This document shows, piece after piece, positions 61,201-64,000 of a stretch of 64,000 nt of DNA; positions within the stretch are counted from its first letter, which is position 1; every line of letters begins with the position of its first letter. The stretch covers positions 71,464,559 through 71,528,558 of the forward strand of contig NC_088101.1 of assembly GCF_036370855.1 (NCBI RefSeq), given 5' to 3'. Source of the DNA: Dromaius novaehollandiae (Eukaryota; Chordata; Aves; Casuariiformes; Dromaiidae). A program made the translations under genes and the position numbers. The notes beneath the pieces are model-generated. The model ran no database searches and was not told the origin of the DNA. It worked only from the letters and a program-made list of their open reading frames with translations.

Positions 61201-62964
61201 ACTTTAGTGCACTATGTGAAAATTCTGTTCTACTAAACGGGTGCTGATATGGTAATTGTTGGAGAAGCAGTATTATATATCTGTTTTGGTTACTGAGGCG
61301 TGAATTATTATGGTGTTTTTTTTCTCTTGTGCCGGGAAGTTCAGTTTGCTATGTTCTATTGTTAGCATCAGTTGCTTTGCAGTATATGAGTAAAATGTAC
61401 TCTCACATTTCCATTGCAATTCATTTTTTTTTACTCTGTTTTGAAAGCTTTGAAACTATTGAACAGCAATACTGAATAGTTTTGGGTTTTTGCAGCCAAA
61501 AGGAGCACTGGAAAATGCCTTAAAAGGACATGCAAGCAACATTCGAGTGATTCATAACCAGCAAGTTGTTCCACTGGAGCAAGCTATGGTAAAATATTAA
61601 AGCACTATTAAAATATATTTGTAAGGCATGTGAATCTATAAACCTCTTAAATACAATTTAGAAAGCTAAACTATTGTCATTATCTAAGAACAGATTGCAT
61701 TTTTATTGTGTCACTGAGGAGTCATCTGGTTAAATATGTATTTAATCAATTGTTTTATTGTACTTTGTAATACTCTCTAGAATCATGACTTTTTTCTTCC
61801 CTGTTTTTTCTACTTACACTAGCAATTATATAGAAATAAAAGAGAAAGCAGGGGAGGACTTTCCAAATTTCTAACCCTATATTACACTTTTTTTCTTTTT
61901 CCTTTTCATTTTTCTTCAGTAATAAAAACAGCTGTTGCTTTCACATTTTATGTTGTGGAGTTAGCAATTGCCTAACAGTATTGGAGTTGGAAACTCCTGA
62001 CAGTAGTATTTACAGCCAAAGAAATTTTTTTATTTTTATTGATGCTATGAATGATGTGAAAGTGATTCTTCTGACTGGTTTTGCCAGGCACTGATTTGTA
62101 TAGTGTCAAGTTGTGATATATCTCATACAGGCCAGGTATTGTTTTTTCCACTGTATAATGCAAAGATTTTCAATTTATCTTAGTATGAAAGATAGTTCTG
62201 ATAAATGAACAAGCATGACTTTTGGAAAGTGCTGAGTGTTCCTCTGAAATTTTTAGGAATGTTGTGTACTTAACCTCTTTCTGGAGGTTTTTCATATATC
62301 TCACAATTGAGCTTGAATTGAGCAATCTAACATTTTCAAAATTGCACTATATTTGCGCCCCTATCAAATACCTTTTGTAGAAGAGCATTAGGTCTTCTGT
62401 TCCATTCTGATTCTATGCTGTTCTTTCCTAATTAACTCCTAATTATTCTCATCTCTCTTTCCTTTTACAAAACTGACTGTCAAGAAATATGTTAAAGCTA
62501 GGGTAAGTGCTTCTTCCTTTCTGAAATTGCACAAAATATAATTCTCTGAAGTATTGTGAACACTCAGCTCTAATTTTAACTGTTCTCTCTTTTTTCCCCA
62601 AATACATTTTGCTCAATTTACTGCTACTAATTTTAGTTAATTTGACATTTTCTACCTACACAATTTATAACTTTGAGTGCTGTATGAGAAATACTGAATT
62701 AATGGATAAAACTAGTAAATGTTAGTTTTAAGTTAACACAACTGTTGCTACTATATATGTGATAAGTTGTATCTGACTTTCTATAGATGATTTTGGTTTC
62801 TAAGCATGCACAGAGTGTAAAATCCAGTGGGCTTAAATCTTCACTACAGGTAAAAGTCTCTTTTTTTCCTTCTCTCCTCTCCTCCCCCCCTACCCCCCCC
62901 CCCCCAATAGAGCACTTTAAATCAGAGCATTAGATTACTGAAGAGGACATCATCTGAACTTATG
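14010..62964 (+). CDS. PROM1: Prominin-1 (CD133), 5' and central part, 19 coding exons, runs off the window
   Basis: Five-span membrane glycoprotein that in other vertebrates concentrates in plasma-membrane protrusions, microvilli, cilia and photoreceptor disc membranes and binds cholesterol. Seen: 19 exons whose phases join to 712 codons with no stop. Residues 1-18 are a signal peptide; TM1 is about 110-132; a cysteine-rich CMCRCC...CGGEMHQRQ loop follows; TM2 is about 159-182; the first large extracellular loop is about 183-435 with many N-X-S/T sites; TM3 is about 436-460; TM4 about 486-510; the second large loop starts near 511. Hallmarks shared with PROM1 of mammals include [37 protein letters not shown] and VLDTPYLL. 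The remaining roughly 130-150 residues, including TM5, lie beyond the right edge. The paralogue prominin-3 of non-mammals is the main alternative; the nine-residue exon 3 and overall similarity favour PROM1. Confidence 0.88.
17648..17681. repeat. (AC)17 microsatellite
   Basis: Seventeen uninterrupted AC units in intron 1, preceded by a short CT-rich run. Likely length-polymorphic. Confidence 0.97.
19101..19160. repeat. 27-bp tandem duplication
   Basis: Unit beginning AAATTGAGCAGCAGGAGG occurs at 19101-19127 and again, identical, at 19128-19154, followed by the first six bases of a third copy. Identity of the two copies points to a recent duplication, or an assembly artefact. Confidence 0.95.
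27640..27786 (+). mobile_element. CR1-type LINE 3' end fragment, + orientation
   Basis: Contains the order typical of CR1 3' ends: TTCAAAACCTAACTGGAC, then GTGACCCTGCTCTGAG, GATCTCTGGAGGTCCC, and the terminal GATTCTATGACTCTG-like tail. Left border is approximate. Only the last roughly 150 bp is left, as usual for 5'-truncated CR1 copies. CR1 is abundant in birds and other sauropsids. Confidence 0.8.
28158..28335 (-). mobile_element. CR1-type LINE 3' end fragment, - orientation
   Basis: Read on the + strand it has the reversed CR1 3' end signature: AGAATAATTTAGATTCAAAG, GGGACCTCTGGAGGTC, then CTCAAAGCAAGG and a CCAGTGTTTGACCGCCCTCA block. Diverged, and the far border is uncertain; the sequence may continue to about 28450. 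Confidence 0.75.
30708..30766 (+). CDS. PROM1: PROM1 coding exon 2
   Basis: 59 nt, completing codon 74 (GAT, Asp) and encoding residues 74-93, [20 protein letters not shown]. It aligns with the TLRKFLQKAYESKIDYDK segment of human prominin-1. Acceptor TTTTCAG at 30701-30707; donor AAAAG|GTAAAT. Ends in phase 0, which lets the following 27-nt exon be skipped without a frame change. Confidence 0.88.
30767..33928 (+). other. Intron after coding exon 2 (3.2 kb)
   Basis: AT-rich intron without recognised exon or repeat. A short imperfect duplication built on TAAGTATGGTTG occurs near 32132-32165. It ends at TTCCACAG. Confidence 0.85.
33929..33955 (+). CDS. PROM1: PROM1 coding exon 3, 27-nt small exon
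   Basis: Encodes residues 94-102, PENVVLTLQ, aligning with the PETVILGLK segment near the mammalian alternatively spliced nine-residue block that separates the two main N-terminal isoforms. Clean acceptor CCACAG and donor TTCAG|GTAATG. Phase 0 on both sides, so it can be a cassette. Regulated use in this species is inferred from mammals. Confidence 0.88.
33956..35468 (+). other. Intron after coding exon 3, with a GC-rich island
   Basis: 1.5 kb. The centre (about 34380-34830, with a GC-rich flank to about 35060) is GC- and CpG-rich, unlike the AT-rich remainder. A 247-codon frame on the minus strand (34132-34875) crosses it but resembles no protein I know. The island could be an alternative promoter or an inserted element. 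Confidence 0.7.
35469..35674 (+). CDS. PROM1: PROM1 coding exon 4 (TM1, cysteine-rich loop, start of TM2)
   Basis: 206 nt, residues 103-170 plus two bases of codon 171. It holds TM1 (about 110-132), the cytoplasmic cysteine cluster [19 protein letters not shown] diagnostic of prominins, and the first half of TM2 ([13 protein letters not shown]). Acceptor TTTCAG. The frame requires the exon to end at ...ATAATAAG with the intron beginning GCAAGT, a GC donor. Reading on into the intron gives a stop after three codons. Confidence 0.92.
35675..41499 (+). other. Intron after coding exon 4 (GC-AG type, 5.8 kb)
   Basis: Starts GCAAGT and ends TTTTTGTAG. Inside are an A18 run at 37499-37516 that follows a 177-codon open frame (36996-37529) of unknown nature, and a small CpG-rich patch at about 40430-40570. 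No exon of a second gene recognised. Confidence 0.85.
41500..41620 (+). CDS. PROM1: PROM1 coding exon 5 (rest of TM2, start of extracellular loop 1)
   Basis: 121 nt, completing Ser171 and encoding to residue 211. TM2 ends in [14 protein letters not shown], corresponding to SIGIFYGFVANHQ in human. [18 protein letters not shown] matches the conserved SNFKDL...LNETP block at the start of the large extracellular loop. Acceptor TTGTAG; donor CCAGCG|GTAAAG, phase 0. Confidence 0.92.
41621..43671 (+). other. Intron after coding exon 5 (2.1 kb)
   Basis: Begins with a (TG)10 microsatellite at 41645-41664, 25 bp from the donor. A small CpG-containing patch is at about 42250-42300 and a T run at about 43244-43260. 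No further exon seen. Confidence 0.85.
41645..41664. repeat. (TG)10 microsatellite next to a splice donor
   Basis: Ten TG units beginning 25 bp after the donor of coding exon 5. UG repeats in RNA can bind TDP-43 or CELF-type proteins; any effect here is inference. Confidence 0.95.
43672..43735 (+). CDS. PROM1: PROM1 coding exon 6
   Basis: 64 nt, residues 212-232 plus one base. [20 protein letters not shown] is nearly the human sequence at this place and carries the conserved glycosylation site Asn221-Thr-Thr. Acceptor TCTTTCAG; donor AAATA|GTAAGT, phase 1. Confidence 0.93.
43736..46140 (+). other. Intron after coding exon 6 (2.4 kb)
   Basis: Contains an A/C-rich low-complexity stretch at 45262-45330 (A run, then AACCC/ACCCC units) and an 11-bp direct repeat, GCTGCACTTT, near 44292-44312. 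No exon recognised. Confidence 0.85.
45262..45330. repeat. A/C-rich low-complexity stretch
   Basis: A long A run followed by A-runs broken with CCC and CCCC groups, almost free of G and T for some 70 bp. Confidence 0.9.
46141..46230 (+). CDS. PROM1: PROM1 coding exon 7
   Basis: 90 nt, completing Asn233 and encoding to Gly262 plus one base. Sequence [20 protein letters not shown] corresponds to the [22 protein letters not shown] region of human, less conserved than its neighbours. Acceptor ACTACAG; donor AGGAG|GTAAAG. Phase 1 at the end. Confidence 0.88.
46231..47861 (+). other. Intron after coding exon 7, with a candidate 24-nt exon
   Basis: 1.6 kb. A frame-preserving candidate small exon lies at 47187-47210. 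An AT-dinucleotide run and A-rich stretch precede exon 8 (about 47809-47845). Nothing else recognised. Confidence 0.8.
47187..47210 (+). CDS. Candidate 24-nt alternative exon of PROM1
   Basis: Flanked by a long pyrimidine-rich tract ending TTGAAG and by AAAG|GTAAAA. Inserted between exons 7 and 8 (phase 1 on both sides) it adds eight residues, VKVERAIK, and keeps the frame. It would lie just before AIRETKEAL of the first extracellular loop. I cannot show conservation or transcription, so it is a proposal, not counted in the 712 codons. Confidence 0.4.
47862..48079 (+). CDS. PROM1: PROM1 coding exon 8 (extracellular loop 1)
   Basis: 218 nt, residues 263-335, the largest coding exon of the loop. 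[13 protein letters not shown] matches [12 protein letters not shown] of human. The two cysteines in [12 protein letters not shown] match the conserved pair (LC...ETC) of mammalian prominin-1. Glycosylation sites at NVS, NLT, NDS and NFT. Acceptor CCTTGCAG; donor ACTGGG|GTAAGA, phase 0. Confidence 0.93.
48080..48480 (+). other. Intron after coding exon 8 (401 bp)
   Basis: Short intron ending in a T-rich tract and TTTCCTAG. Nothing else seen. Confidence 0.9.
48481..48555 (+). CDS. PROM1: PROM1 coding exon 9
   Basis: 75 nt, residues 336-360. [20 protein letters not shown] corresponds to [20 protein letters not shown] in human, probably helical extracellular segment. Phase 0 on both sides, so skipping would keep the frame. 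Donor AAAAG|GTATGT. Confidence 0.92.
48556..49742 (+). other. Intron after coding exon 9 (1.2 kb)
   Basis: AT-rich, ends TTTTACTCTTAG. No exon or repeat recognised. Confidence 0.9.
49743..49806 (+). CDS. PROM1: PROM1 coding exon 10
   Basis: 64 nt, residues 361-381 plus one base. [20 protein letters not shown] matches the GYQSLNDIPDRVQRQT segment of human; NQT is a potential glycosylation site. Acceptor CTCTTAG; donor ATCAG|GTGAGG, phase 1. Confidence 0.92.
49807..51568 (+). other. Intron after coding exon 10 (1.8 kb)
   Basis: AT-rich, ends TGCTGTTTTAG. No exon that I accept; a nine-base segment with fortuitous splice-like borders near 50423 is listed among rejected items. Confidence 0.88.
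51569..51728 (+). CDS. PROM1: PROM1 coding exon 11 (end of extracellular loop 1)
   Basis: 160 nt, completing Asp382 and encoding to residue 434 plus two bases. [15 protein letters not shown] and [20 protein letters not shown] match IKRVLNSIGSDID and [20 protein letters not shown] of human. It leads to the membrane-proximal EQYDFYR before TM3. Donor CTACAG|GTATGT, phase 2. Confidence 0.93.
51729..53533 (+). other. Intron after coding exon 11 (1.8 kb)
   Basis: Contains a purine-rich stretch at about 52745-52870 and, on the minus strand, a 151-codon open frame (53041-53496) that I do not accept as a gene. Ends TTTGTTCCTTAG. Confidence 0.85.
53534..53686 (+). CDS. PROM1: PROM1 coding exon 12 (TM3 and small loop)
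   Basis: 153 nt, residues 435-485 plus two bases. TM3 [20 protein letters not shown] is followed by [19 protein letters not shown], the best conserved block of prominins, with human VCGYDRHATPTTRGC. Ends in NTGGNFLM with donor ATGGC|GTGAGT, phase 2. Confidence 0.95.
53687..54529 (+). other. Intron after coding exon 12 (843 bp)
   Basis: AT-rich, ends TTCTTTTTCAG. Small open frames on both strands at 54156-54462 have no protein character. Confidence 0.9.
54530..54653 (+). CDS. PROM1: PROM1 coding exon 13 (TM4)
   Basis: 124 nt, completing Ala486 and encoding to residue 527. [19 protein letters not shown] is TM4, followed by [20 protein letters not shown], matching GANVEKLICEPYTSKELFR in human. 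The cysteine in VCEP is conserved. Donor TCAAG|GTGAAA, phase 0. Confidence 0.95.
54654..55083 (+). other. Intron after coding exon 13 (430 bp)
   Basis: Short AT-rich intron ending TGTTCTAG. Nothing else recognised. Confidence 0.9.
55084..55187 (+). CDS. PROM1: PROM1 coding exon 14
   Basis: 104 nt, residues 528-561 plus two bases. [18 protein letters not shown] matches [18 protein letters not shown] of human. NLTFETVY carries a glycosylation site. Donor TACAG|GTAAAA is directly followed by a run of 28 A. Phase 2. Confidence 0.94.
55188..55651 (+). other. Intron after coding exon 14 (464 bp), starts with A28
   Basis: GT followed by 28 A (55190-55217). Ends with T-rich tract and TATATATATAG, so the 3' pyrimidine tract is interrupted by a TA run. 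Nothing else seen. Confidence 0.88.
55190..55217. repeat. Run of 28 A directly after a splice donor
   Basis: The intron after coding exon 14 reads GT followed by 28 A. Length is likely to vary between alleles and between sequencing reads. Confidence 0.95.
55652..55736 (+). CDS. PROM1: PROM1 coding exon 15
   Basis: 85 nt, completing Ser562 and encoding to residue 590. [20 protein letters not shown] and INEFLNIS match [20 protein letters not shown] and LNINEH of human. The cysteine is conserved. Donor AGTATG|GTAAGT, phase 0. Confidence 0.93.
55737..57112 (+). other. Intron after coding exon 15 (1.4 kb)
   Basis: No exon or repeat recognised. Ends with a T/C tract and CCCCTCTTAG. Confidence 0.9.
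57113..57259 (+). CDS. PROM1: PROM1 coding exon 16 (extracellular loop 2)
   Basis: 147 nt, residues 591-639, phase 0 on both sides. [20 protein letters not shown] and [12 protein letters not shown] correspond to the ISSELESLKVNLNIF and IDRMNYDSYLAQT segments of human. Less conserved than TM regions. Glycosylation sites at NLS and NFS. Donor CAGAG|GTGAGA. Confidence 0.9.
57260..57544 (+). other. Intron after coding exon 16 (285 bp) with an 18-bp tandem duplication
   Basis: TAGTAACATAGTCTCTAA occurs at 57481-57498 and again, nearly complete, at 57499-57514, 30 bp before the acceptor, in the zone where the branch point is expected. Confidence 0.9.
57481..57514. repeat. 18-bp tandem duplication near an acceptor
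   Basis: Two copies of TAGTAACATAGTCTCTAA, the second lacking its last two bases, 30 bp upstream of coding exon 17. Confidence 0.93.
57545..57616 (+). CDS. PROM1: PROM1 coding exon 17
   Basis: 72 nt, residues 640-663. [20 protein letters not shown] corresponds to PAGVNLLSFAYDLEAK of human. Phase 0 on both sides. Acceptor TGTTTTAG; donor CAGCTG|GTAAGT. Confidence 0.93.
57617..61495 (+). other. Intron after coding exon 17 (3.9 kb)
   Basis: No second gene seen. It contains a perfect 11-bp inverted repeat with a four-base loop at 59984-60009. Open frames up to about 110 codons on either strand lack recognisable features. Ends GGGTTTTTGCAG. Confidence 0.88.
59984..60009. repeat. Perfect 11-bp inverted repeat, four-base loop
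   Basis: AAAAAAGCTTC, loop TGCG, GAAGCTTTTTT. Could form a hairpin in DNA or nascent RNA. Lies in the intron after coding exon 17; no function can be assigned. Confidence 0.9.
61496..61588 (+). CDS. PROM1: PROM1 coding exon 18
   Basis: 93 nt, residues 664-694. [20 protein letters not shown] and [11 protein letters not shown] match [20 protein letters not shown] and QQRVLPIEQSL of human. Phase 0 on both sides. Donor GCTATG|GTAAAA. Confidence 0.93.
62485..62502 (+). CDS. Candidate 18-nt alternative exon of PROM1
   Basis: Preceded by TCTCTCTTTCCTTTTAC and an AG at 62483-62484, followed by a full-consensus GTAAGT. It adds KYVKAR in phase 0 between exons 18 and 19. The pyrimidine tract is separated from the AG by some 17 bases, as often seen upstream of regulated small exons. 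Not proven; not counted in the 712 codons. Confidence 0.3.
62787..62849 (+). CDS. Candidate 63-nt alternative exon of PROM1
   Basis: Borders CTTTCTATAG and CTACAG|GTAAAA enclose 21 codons without a stop, in the frame of exons 18 and 19 (starts [12 protein letters not shown]). It resembles nothing in mammalian prominin-1. Only 61 bp separate it from exon 19, probably too short for an intron, so it could only replace exon 19 or be spurious. Confidence 0.25.
62911..62964 (+). CDS. PROM1: PROM1 coding exon 19 (last in window)
   Basis: 54 nt, residues 695-712. [18 protein letters not shown] matches STLYQSVKILQRTGNGLL of human. The acceptor CAATAG follows a C-rich tract. Donor CTTATG|GTAAGC, phase 0. 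The next exon, expected to begin with the ERVTRILASLD-like segment, is not found in the rest of the window. Confidence 0.9.
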
Positions 62965-64000
62965 GTAAGCTTTTCTTTCTGGTAACAGGAGCATTTTTAT
63001 ATTTGTGTTAAATCTGTCTGCCATGTGTGCATGGCATATATTTTCAATACAACTTTTTCTAGCAGTTCTGTTATTAGAAAAAGACTGTAATACATTGAAG
63101 CAGTAACAGGGATTTAGAGATCTGTTTTGTTCTGCACAGCTTTTTCTATCTTGACTTTCACTATGTAGAGCTCTCCATGCGTAATTTATAATTTTTACTG
63201 TTTATCCAGGATGGTTAGTGATATAGAGGGAGAGAGAGAGAGAGACACACACACACACAAATATATTTGGGATTTTTTTTGAAATACGAATTGTAAATTT
63301 AATTATCAGATGACAAAGTAGGTTTCAGTACAGTTCTGTATACTGTTGTTCACGTTACTAAAAATGTATGAGTTTTTTTTCTAGAGTGACAGAACGCGTA
63401 ACTCGTGCAGGAAAACAACAACAGCAGAGAGCTTTGTGATTCACGTGCATAACTAACTCTTGTCCAATGTCCGGCTGCTGTTGGGTACCTCTTTCTTTAG
63501 CTTGGTAGTCGTTCCCTTTCAGCTGTGCAAAGCTGGATCTCTACAGAGGCTTCCCTAGGGCAGTCCACTTGTTTCTCCTCTAAATAGCAGCTAGTGTTCA
63601 CACCACAGTGGTCTCCATGCTGATTCTCTAAAGACTGGTGGAGCAACAGGGTAGTTATTTCTTTGGCAGCAGTTTCTGGTTGCCCCTGGCCTGCCGTGGC
63701 TCCCGTAGCAAGAATCCAGCCATACTACCACTTAGAGTTGTAGTTACAACAGCTTGATGGGCCATTTTTGCCTCAATTTTTGTTAAGTTTTTCACCCATG
63801 CTCAGCAGCAGGCCAACCACCCTTTCAGAGTTTATAGTTTGAACCTAGGTGCAGAAGTAGGAGGCCTTGAAATAGTGTTGTTAAGAAAATGATAGTATTC
63901 GACCATTAAATCAAGGTGCTTGACCCTTATTTAAGGAAAGTCTCTACAGTTTAAGGCTGTATGTATGTTATCCTTTGTATGTGATCTTTGGCAAACTATG
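62965..64000 (+). other. Intron after coding exon 19, runs off the window
   Basis: AT-rich at first, with a (GA)n-(CA)n microsatellite at about 63228-63259. From about 63400 the GC content is higher but no exon with valid borders and frame is seen. Confidence 0.8.
63228..63259. repeat. (GA)n-(CA)n compound microsatellite
   Basis: GA units run directly into CA units. Confidence 0.93.

Larger units (their letters stand above)
61589..62910 (+). other. Intron after coding exon 18, with two candidate small exons
   Basis: 1.3 kb. Two in-frame candidates, 18 nt at 62485 and 63 nt at 62787, have splice-like borders. The last 50 bases form a long pyrimidine tract that becomes almost pure C (62884-62905) before CAATAG. 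Confidence 0.82.

Noticed and set aside
63390..63425. A frame reading ERVTR, the pentapeptide expected at the start of the next prominin exon
   Set aside because: No acceptor places it in frame after exon 19, the sequence after it is unlike prominin, and a stop follows soon. Taken as coincidence.
1..64000. A tRNA, rRNA, CRISPR array or complete transposable element
   Set aside because: No cloverleaf with a T-loop GTTCRA box in place, no regularly spaced repeats, and no transposase or reverse transcriptase frame found by reading both strands.

Overview
The window looks like nuclear DNA from a sauropsid, most probably a bird. It holds intron-rich vertebrate coding sequence, a single strong CpG island, short introns compared with mammals, and two decayed CR1-type LINE 3' ends (about 27.64-27.79 kb and 28.16-28.33 kb). 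No prokaryotic-style operon, CRISPR array, rRNA or tRNA was found. The species cannot be named from the sequence alone.

One gene dominates: the 5' and central part of a prominin gene, called PROM1 (CD133), on the + strand. I resolved 19 coding exons between 14,010 and 62,964. Their phases join without a break into 712 codons (2,136 nt), and the gene runs off the right edge. The last extracellular part, the fifth membrane span and the cytoplasmic tail are therefore missing. The encoded part has a signal peptide, a short extracellular N-terminus, TM1, a cysteine-rich cytoplasmic loop, TM2, a large glycosylated extracellular loop, TM3, a second small cysteine-containing loop, TM4, and most of the second large extracellular loop.

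Layout: 1-7,250 is upstream non-coding DNA with one GC/purine-rich patch at 4.62-5.06 kb. A CpG island at about 7.26-8.64 kb is the likely promoter and non-coding first exon. Then follow 5 kb of intron, the start-codon exon (13,816-14,229), a 16.5 kb intron, and progressively denser exons from 30.7 kb to 63.0 kb. The region 62,965-64,000 is intron.

The most interesting observations concern splicing. The intron after coding exon 4 starts with GC instead of GT. The 27-nt third coding exon corresponds to the alternatively used nine-residue exon of mammalian PROM1. I also see candidate, not previously named here, frame-preserving small exons: 24 nt at 47,187-47,210, 18 nt at 62,485-62,502, and 63 nt at 62,787-62,849. 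A possible stop-containing exon lies at 20,644-20,751. The 63-nt candidate lies only 61 bp from the next exon, so the two could hardly be spliced together and might be mutually exclusive. None of these candidates is proven; RNA evidence from retina, kidney or brain would decide. I found no convincing second gene. The long open frames in the CpG island and in the introns look like chance or composition effects.
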